DNA from: Phoronis ovalis | Lineage: Eukaryota > Phoronida > Phoronidae | Direction: 5' to 3' | DNA length: 12,390 nt | NCBI GenBank assembly: GCA_028565635.1 | Contig: JAOXYB010045526.1 | Coordinates: 1 to 12,390 of the forward strand | Shown here: positions 8,031 through 12,390 of the stretch, piece after piece | Layout: every line of letters begins with the position of its first letter | Numbering within the stretch: the stretch's first letter is position 1 | Position numbers and translations under genes: made by a program | The notes under the pieces: model-generated | The model's input: only the letters and a program-made list of their open reading frames with translations | Told to the model about the DNA's origin: nothing | Databases searched by the model: none

Positions 8031-9823
8031 TCACTTCGCTCCGAGACAATGTTTTAACTCCAAAGGTGAAAACTGTGATTTAACTGGACTAAAAAGGCTG
8101 TTCTAGTAAAAATGATACAATGGCTAGGGGAGAGCCTGAAAATGTGTCACCATTTCATCATTCTCTCTCCCATAATTAAGATAAACCCTACCCCGTCTTC
8201 ATTCACCCCATTTCTGATGCTCTCCAGGTAATATTTTTTAAAGGAACATAATAGAAAGTTCTGTCAAAGAAAATAGCTCAATGTCTGGAAAAATCCCCAT
8301 ATACTGTATAACTAGATTAGTTGAAAATCACAATACACATCATCTTTAGATATCTGACAAAATTTACATAACCTTGAACCTCAACTTGACTACATGTCAA
8401 GCGGTCACAAAGCAAGACCTAAATCTGTTCGGCAAGACAATATTCCCACAACTCTGGAGGACAATTCAGGAAGCTGCAAAATTAATAATATTCTATAACC
8501 CATGCAACGACTTGTTAGTAATTAAACACGAGTCAACATTATTTATCCAAATGACACTATATGTATATTCACAGGTAGGCCAAGTAAAGACATAAATAAA
8601 ACAAAGAAACCAGGTGACACTACATACAAGTCTTATAAACAATAACTACACCCCACTGAAAGAGGTCAGGTCAAGAAAAGCATAAAGATAACAAAAACAA
8701 AGAAATATATAAAACCATAGAAATACAGTGTAAGTAACCCTTGCATGGTATAAAAAAGCATAGTAACTTATAAGCAGAAAAAACCTACAGTTTATGCAAC
8801 TGTAACTACTGATGAACTTTGATTAATCAGCAGGTTATATGTACAAACTAAAATAACAATGTAACTGTACAACTGTTGGTCAATGTAACCTCACATTTGA
8901 GCCATTACGTAGGAAGAAACACAAACCCATTATAAATATACACTAACACTACCCCTCAGTGGCTTCGATCAAGATACAAAATATACTACAAGTGTTTCTA
9001 TGAACAATTTACAGTATGAATATGTTCAGTAGTAATTAAACCACAATTAGAACTTACTAGTCACATATATCTTACTCATGGTCCGGGGCCATGTGAGGGG
9101 TTTAGTCAGCACTCGATAAAAAGCATTAAAAGAATGCAACAACTTGCAGCGTTATAATTTTATGCCACAAACAAGTGACCCCAAACCATGTATAGGATAG
9201 GCAGGAATTACATTAACAAGCATTGCAGTCAGTATAATATACAAGACAATAGCATAACGCATGTTCACGTCTTAAAACAAGATGTTCCATGCAGAAAGTT
9301 CAGTATTACGTCGGTGTAACTATAACATTGCAGTCTATCCAAGGATAATAAAATCCTCACTATATACAGATAAGACCCACTCAGTTGATATTTCAAACCT
9401 ACTGATTGGTACATTTGCACAAATTATCAGAACTTTGCTCATGTTTTTGAAATCTCGCATATATCATAATTTTGATAAACTGTGCAAATTATCAGAACAC
9501 ACACAAAGCCAAACTTGTAAGAAATAAGTGGGTGTTATTTGTATCAATGGTGGCGAGATGTTTACTATTATGTCATTAGATACAGTGATATTGCATTTTA
9601 TAATAAAGTACTATGACCATTTACAAGACAAATTTCATTTCAATTAAAATGTCTAGAAATCTTTATAAGGCATCCACTAATGTGTACATGTCATATCACA
9701 TAGTTTGTTAGTTAATATGCAGCCAGTGCAAAAGCAAATCACATGTATGTCCACAAAAATAAAACTCTGTATATAATTATAACATCTCCAATACAGGTGA
9801 AGTCCACCATCTGTCGCAGTCTT

Positions 9824-10033
9824 AACATTGTAGCATGACAATAAATGGTCAAAGCTTGAGTCTCGGCGGGAGTAATAATTATCACATTCAGATTAACTTT
9901 GTAACGTGAATTTTTTTAAACATTGCAGCATCACGTTAAACTGTGAGTCTCGACATCAGTTATGATTTAAGTAATCTCCCTAATGTGACGAAATACTGTT
10001 TTGACAATGCAGTTTCACGTAAAATCATGAGAT
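9824..10033. repeat. Three diverged copies of a 30-45 bp motif
   Basis: Copies begin with AACATTGTAGCATGAC (9824), AACATTGCAGCATCAC (9919) and GACAATGCAGTTTCAC (10003). Each is followed by a TGAGTCTCG or TGAGA-like end (9857-9865, 9944-9952, 10028-10032). Spacing is about 95 then 84 bp. An inverted pair AACGTGA (9903-9909) and TCACGTT (9931-9937) overlaps the second copy. Confidence 0.5.
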
Positions 10034-10109
10034 GAAGCAGTGTTCACGGACAACACACAGACACAAAATGCGGAATAATAAGAGAAAGCCATCTTCAGTG
10101 CTTACTTCA

Positions 10110-10115
10110 TTTATT
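10110..10115 (-). terminator. Candidate proximal poly(A) signal of the CAP-Gly gene
   Basis: AATAAA on the minus strand lies about 65 bases after the inferred TAA stop at 10183-10181. The downstream context is only weakly GU-rich. Confidence 0.3.
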
Positions 10116-10180
10116 ACACGATTGAGTACTACCACATATCTTCACGACTCAAGAATTTCAAATGCATAAACCTTCCACAC

Positions 10181-10211
10181 TTAGACATAACCATTTGGTA
10201 ATTTCTCACCA
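10181..10211 (-). CDS. Terminal exon of the CAP-Gly gene
   Basis: Strong minus-strand acceptor (ttttattttgcatttcag) precedes 10211. Joined in phase 2 it completes an Asn codon and gives GEKLPNGYV and TAA at 10183-10181. It is short, so support is the splice site and phase fit only. Confidence 0.5.
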
Positions 10212-12335
10212 CTGAAATGCAAAATAAAACAATTATGTTTCACGCAGGAGTAGTCAGTGCTACGCAACATATGTCAAGCATTGCAACAATACTCAAAATG
10301 TATAACTTGCATATTTTCAGAAAGTTAGAAGTTATATAACTGGGCAAGAAAAGCTGTCTGGTGTATTTACACATTGTGTAATGGATTAAAAGAGAAAAAC
10401 TAAAATTGTCATGTTACAGATATGAAACAAACTAATATAAATATGGCTTTAGCCTAAATGAGGACCAAAAGACAAATCAATTTCACTGCTCAATTAGCAA
10501 TGCCTCCTTCTTTGTTTGCAAAGAAAACAGCTTATGTTATACATGGGAGATTATAAACATGGAATTACAAGTGTTATTACGGGGTTATTACAGGAAAGTT
10601 TATACTGCTTCAAGTGCTGATTTTTTCATAAGACTTACTTGACAGATTTTGATGCATACATATCTGTTGGTACGTGTCGTGTGTTACTGTGTTTTGACCG
10701 CTGTGATTTTTGAGTCTTGGTATTGGTATCAGATTCAGAAGACGATTTTCTTTGAAGACTTGTGGAACCTTTCGATTTCTTGCCTGTGTGCTATAAAAAC
10801 AAATTTGAGATACTGGTATAACAAAAACACTTTATTTTCCTAGGAGAATATGAAGCTGTTAACTATCTAAACAATGCATCAGCAATGAGTCTGCTTTCAC
10901 TGAGGATACATTAAACCCTCAAGCCACAGTTGCATTACGAAAGATACCATTATGATGACAAAACAGACTGTACTAATTAATATCCAACTGTTATTTAATA
11001 TCAGGGACTTGGTATCTGCTTCAAACAGATTTTCAACCAAGGACTCCTCGTTCGACTTGCACAGATCAAGAAGTCTTGGAAGCAGACAACCCCATTCCAT
11101 GCACTAGGACTAAGCTCACCTTTCTACTGATAACACACACAACTTCCTGTATGGGAACAAAGATCCCATGTTCCTTTGCACAATTAAAGTAATGCTTATT
11201 GTTAAAATACCCATCATGGCGACCAACTGAAAGAGAACATATCAGGATTTACAAAGAACTAGTGGAGAAGATGGGAAGTAAAAACTATCACAAGTTGTTA
11301 CCTATGCCTTACAGTATATTATTCGTGTTTATTTTAGCAGTGTGTGACAGAAACTAACATCTTTCATGAAGAATTTGTTTGGTTACAAAACTAAGTTCCA
11401 AAGCCTGTTCCAACACTTTATAGCATCTACAGTTCATCAACAAACAATCCATTGTTTCATTTCTTTTTTAACAAAGCATCAGACTAATTACCACACACAC
11501 TGCATTGAGTAGAATAACTTCACTTCTCACTAGCCAAAGCATTCTGGGTAAAAGCCCTTTAAGATACATACCTGGTGCATCAAGCTCCAGGCCTACAAAC
11601 ACCATACTTGGTGATGTAATTTTGTCAAGGTGGCCAATATATCGGATGTGACCAGTTCTCTCTCCCTTTACAACAACATAATCGTCAAGCTGGATCTGAA
11701 GTTTGCCGCTGAAAGAGTTATTAAACGAAGATGTCAGTTACAAATAAACAAGATCAGCAAGCATATAATGCAAAGACTATATATTAGGTAAGCACATCCA
11801 AAGATGTTGTTTTGTTCCTACGAAGTAGGTCCTGTATGTATGTTCTATGCTACCTGCTATTTATGCCTTGTGAGAACACGTGCAATAGTGGGATTAGGTT
11901 TCTTCAATATATTGCATTGGAGTTCAATTTTGTATATGAAAGTGAAAGGCTACAAAGCTCATTCACAATGACAGTTTGTCCACTGAGACTGAAGAATCCT
12001 TGCACCTTGTGGAATCCAAACAATAATCAGGTTCAACTTACTGCCAGAATTCCAACTAGAGCCAAAGCCCTCTCTGATGGTAGCAAAAAATTATATGCAG
12101 TGCGCCTAATCATCCAGAGCATTTGGACAGTTAACATTAGTTCTGTCCGCTCTCGTTATTAATCAAAGGCGATTTATATACTACATAATTGCAAGTAAGG
12201 CACTTTATTGACAGAAGGAACGTCGGTATTTCTATACCAAGACACTTGTTTCGGCTGGAGTTGGTTTTGTTTAAGATTTGTGGCAAAACTCTCTTCACTC
12301 GGAATTAAGCGATCTTTATCAATTTTGACGTTCAT
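10181..12335 (-). CDS. Compact single CAP-Gly domain protein (spliced, family not identified)
   Basis: Exons on the minus strand are 12335-12238 (tentative), 11708-11572, 11226-11120, 10790-10639 and 10211-10181. Joined, they give about 174 residues with the CAP-Gly domain at roughly 35-112, a basic Ser/Thr/Lys-rich tail, and the ending NGEKLPNGYV. CAP-Gly signatures seen: DDYVVVKGERTGHIRYIG, FVGLELDAPVGRHDG, then KHYFNC and HGIFVP. CAP-Gly domains bind microtubules and the acidic C-terminal tails of tubulin, EB and CLIP proteins, so a cytoskeletal role is likely. Oddities: Phe where most have Trp (W-V-G-V-E-L-D), and GRHDG for GKNDG. There is no coiled coil, ubiquitin-like domain or motor, unlike CLIPs, TBCB or KIF13B. 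The domain is certain; full extent and start are not. Confidence 0.75.
10212..10638 (-). other. Last intron of the CAP-Gly gene (inferred)
   Basis: The intron lies between donor gtaagt and acceptor gcatttcag on the minus strand. No further coding sequence or repeat was recognised. Confidence 0.5.
10639..10790 (-). CDS. Ser/Lys-rich exon after the CAP-Gly domain
   Basis: Acceptor gtttttatag precedes 10790 and consensus donor gtaagt follows 10639. In the phase set by the CAP-Gly exon it is open for 50 codons: HTGKKSKGSTSLQRKSSS, ESDTNTKTQKSQRSK, then HVPTDMYASKSV. Its basic, Ser-rich, presumably disordered make-up is typical of regions flanking CAP-Gly domains. A second AG seven bases on (cacacag at 10784) would shift the frame; that frame is also open, so the choice rests on composition and on the next exon. 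Confidence 0.7.
10791..11119 (-). other. CAP-Gly gene intron
   Basis: The intron runs from gtgagc to tttttatag on the minus strand, phase 0. The open frame at 10897-11100 minus is intronic and shows no domain. Confidence 0.75.
11120..11226 (-). CDS. CAP-Gly domain exon 2 of 2
   Basis: Minus-strand acceptor ctctttcag precedes 11226 and donor gtgagc follows 11120. It completes a Val codon and reads VGRHDGYFNNKHYFNC, AKEHGIFVPIQEVVCVISRK, phase 0 out. GRHDG is the signature loop that binds EEY/F-type tails, and HGIFVP is the usual closing strand. Confidence 0.93.
11227..11571 (-). other. CAP-Gly gene intron inside the domain
   Basis: The intron runs from gtatgt to ctttcag on the minus strand, phase 1, and splits the CAP-Gly domain just before GRHDG. 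Nothing else was seen in it. Confidence 0.9.
11572..11708 (-). CDS. CAP-Gly domain exon 1 of 2
   Basis: Minus-strand acceptor ctctttcag precedes 11708 and donor gtatgt follows 11572. It enters in phase 2 and leaves in phase 1, giving GKLQIQLDDYVVVKGERTG, HIRYIGHLDKITSPSMV and FVGLELDAP. This is the N-terminal half of a CAP-Gly fold, ending just before the conserved G-K-N-D-G-type loop. Confidence 0.92.
11709..12237 (-). other. Region upstream of the CAP-Gly domain exons (intron or 5' region)
   Basis: This is probably an intron if the ATG exon at 12335 is real. It carries a CACGTG at 11877-11882 and a small hairpin GGACAG/CTGTCC at 12125-12148. A 116-codon frame on the plus strand (11812-12162) begins with TTG rather than ATG and has no recognised domain. 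Several AG/GT pairs on the minus strand could bound tiny exons but none is convincing. Confidence 0.45.
12238..12335 (-). CDS. Possible first coding exon of the CAP-Gly gene
   Basis: ATG at 12335-12333 (A at -3, in-frame TAA upstream) opens MNVKIDKDRLIPSEES, FATNLKQNQLQPKQVS and on to a stop at 12174. The donor at 12237 (TG|gtatag) is the only one that leaves phase 2, as the next exon needs, but it is a weak site. The surroundings (12150-12370) have more CpG than the rest of the window, fitting a promoter-proximal exon. Another unseen exon between this and 11708 is possible. Confidence 0.4.
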
Positions 12336-12390
12336 AATTATCAACAGTGACCCTTAACCGGCGCACTGCTTTGATAATAATTTGAAAAAA

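Larger units (their letters stand above)
7641..10180 (-). other. Long non-coding stretch: inferred 3'UTR of the CAP-Gly gene or intergenic
   Basis: About 2.5 kb contains no exon recognised on either strand. Scattered frames (for example 7701-8019 minus, 8374-8595 plus, 9282-9527 plus) lack domains and splice support. It holds a repeat-like segment at about 7770-8030 and a three-copy motif at 9824-10033. Whether it is transcribed depends on which poly(A) signal is used. Confidence 0.45.

Noticed and set aside
9060-9110. Possible tRNA or small RNA around the GC-richer ggtccggggccatg stretch
   Set aside because: No cloverleaf, box A/B or other RNA signature could be traced on either strand.
11812-12162. 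116-codon plus-strand open frame, the longest in the window
   Set aside because: It begins with TTG rather than ATG, has no recognised domain, lacks splice or poly(A) context, and lies in the upstream/intron region of the minus-strand gene.

Overview
The window is AT-rich animal genomic DNA. Genes are split by many GT-AG introns of about 0.3-0.7 kb plus one of 2.9 kb, and long stretches are non-coding. No bacterial-style gene, CRISPR array, rRNA or tRNA was seen. The strong match of the plus-strand gene to vertebrate MLX, together with intron density and short repeat elements, suggests a non-vertebrate animal (marine deuterostome, mollusc or cnidarian type). The species cannot be fixed from sequence alone.

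Plus strand, about 37-7520: a nearly complete homologue of MLX, the bHLH-leucine-zipper partner of MondoA/ChREBP and of MAD-family repressors. Eight coding exons can be joined in consistent phase (37-95, 772-793, 3698-3808, 4431-4528, 4927-5026, 5414-5513, 6066-6267, 6804-6884), giving about 256 residues. The 5' end lies off the window. The second exon is a 22-nt micro-exon. The 3'UTR holds two possible poly(A) signals, at 7019 and 7498.

Minus strand, about 12335-10181: a small gene with one CAP-Gly (microtubule plus-end/tubulin-tail binding) domain split over two well-supported exons (11708-11572, 11226-11120). A Ser/Lys-rich exon (10790-10639) and a short last exon (10211-10181) follow. A possible ATG exon at 12335-12238 would give a protein of only about 174 residues. 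Its family could not be named beyond CAP-Gly. A 3'UTR of about 2.5 kb may run down to a poly(A) signal at 7640-7635, so the two genes would converge tail to tail with ends about 130 bp apart.

Repeats: intron 2 of MLX carries a 400-bp non-autonomous transposon (988-1387) with 42-bp terminal inverted repeats, an exact 8-bp target duplication and an internal array of about 30-bp units. A possibly related, decayed element lies at about 7770-8030. A second weak inverted-repeat candidate lies at 1482-1775, an inverted repeat in intron 1 at 484-634, and a three-copy motif at 9824-10033. No linked new multi-gene system was found; the best leads are the compact CAP-Gly gene and the intronic element.
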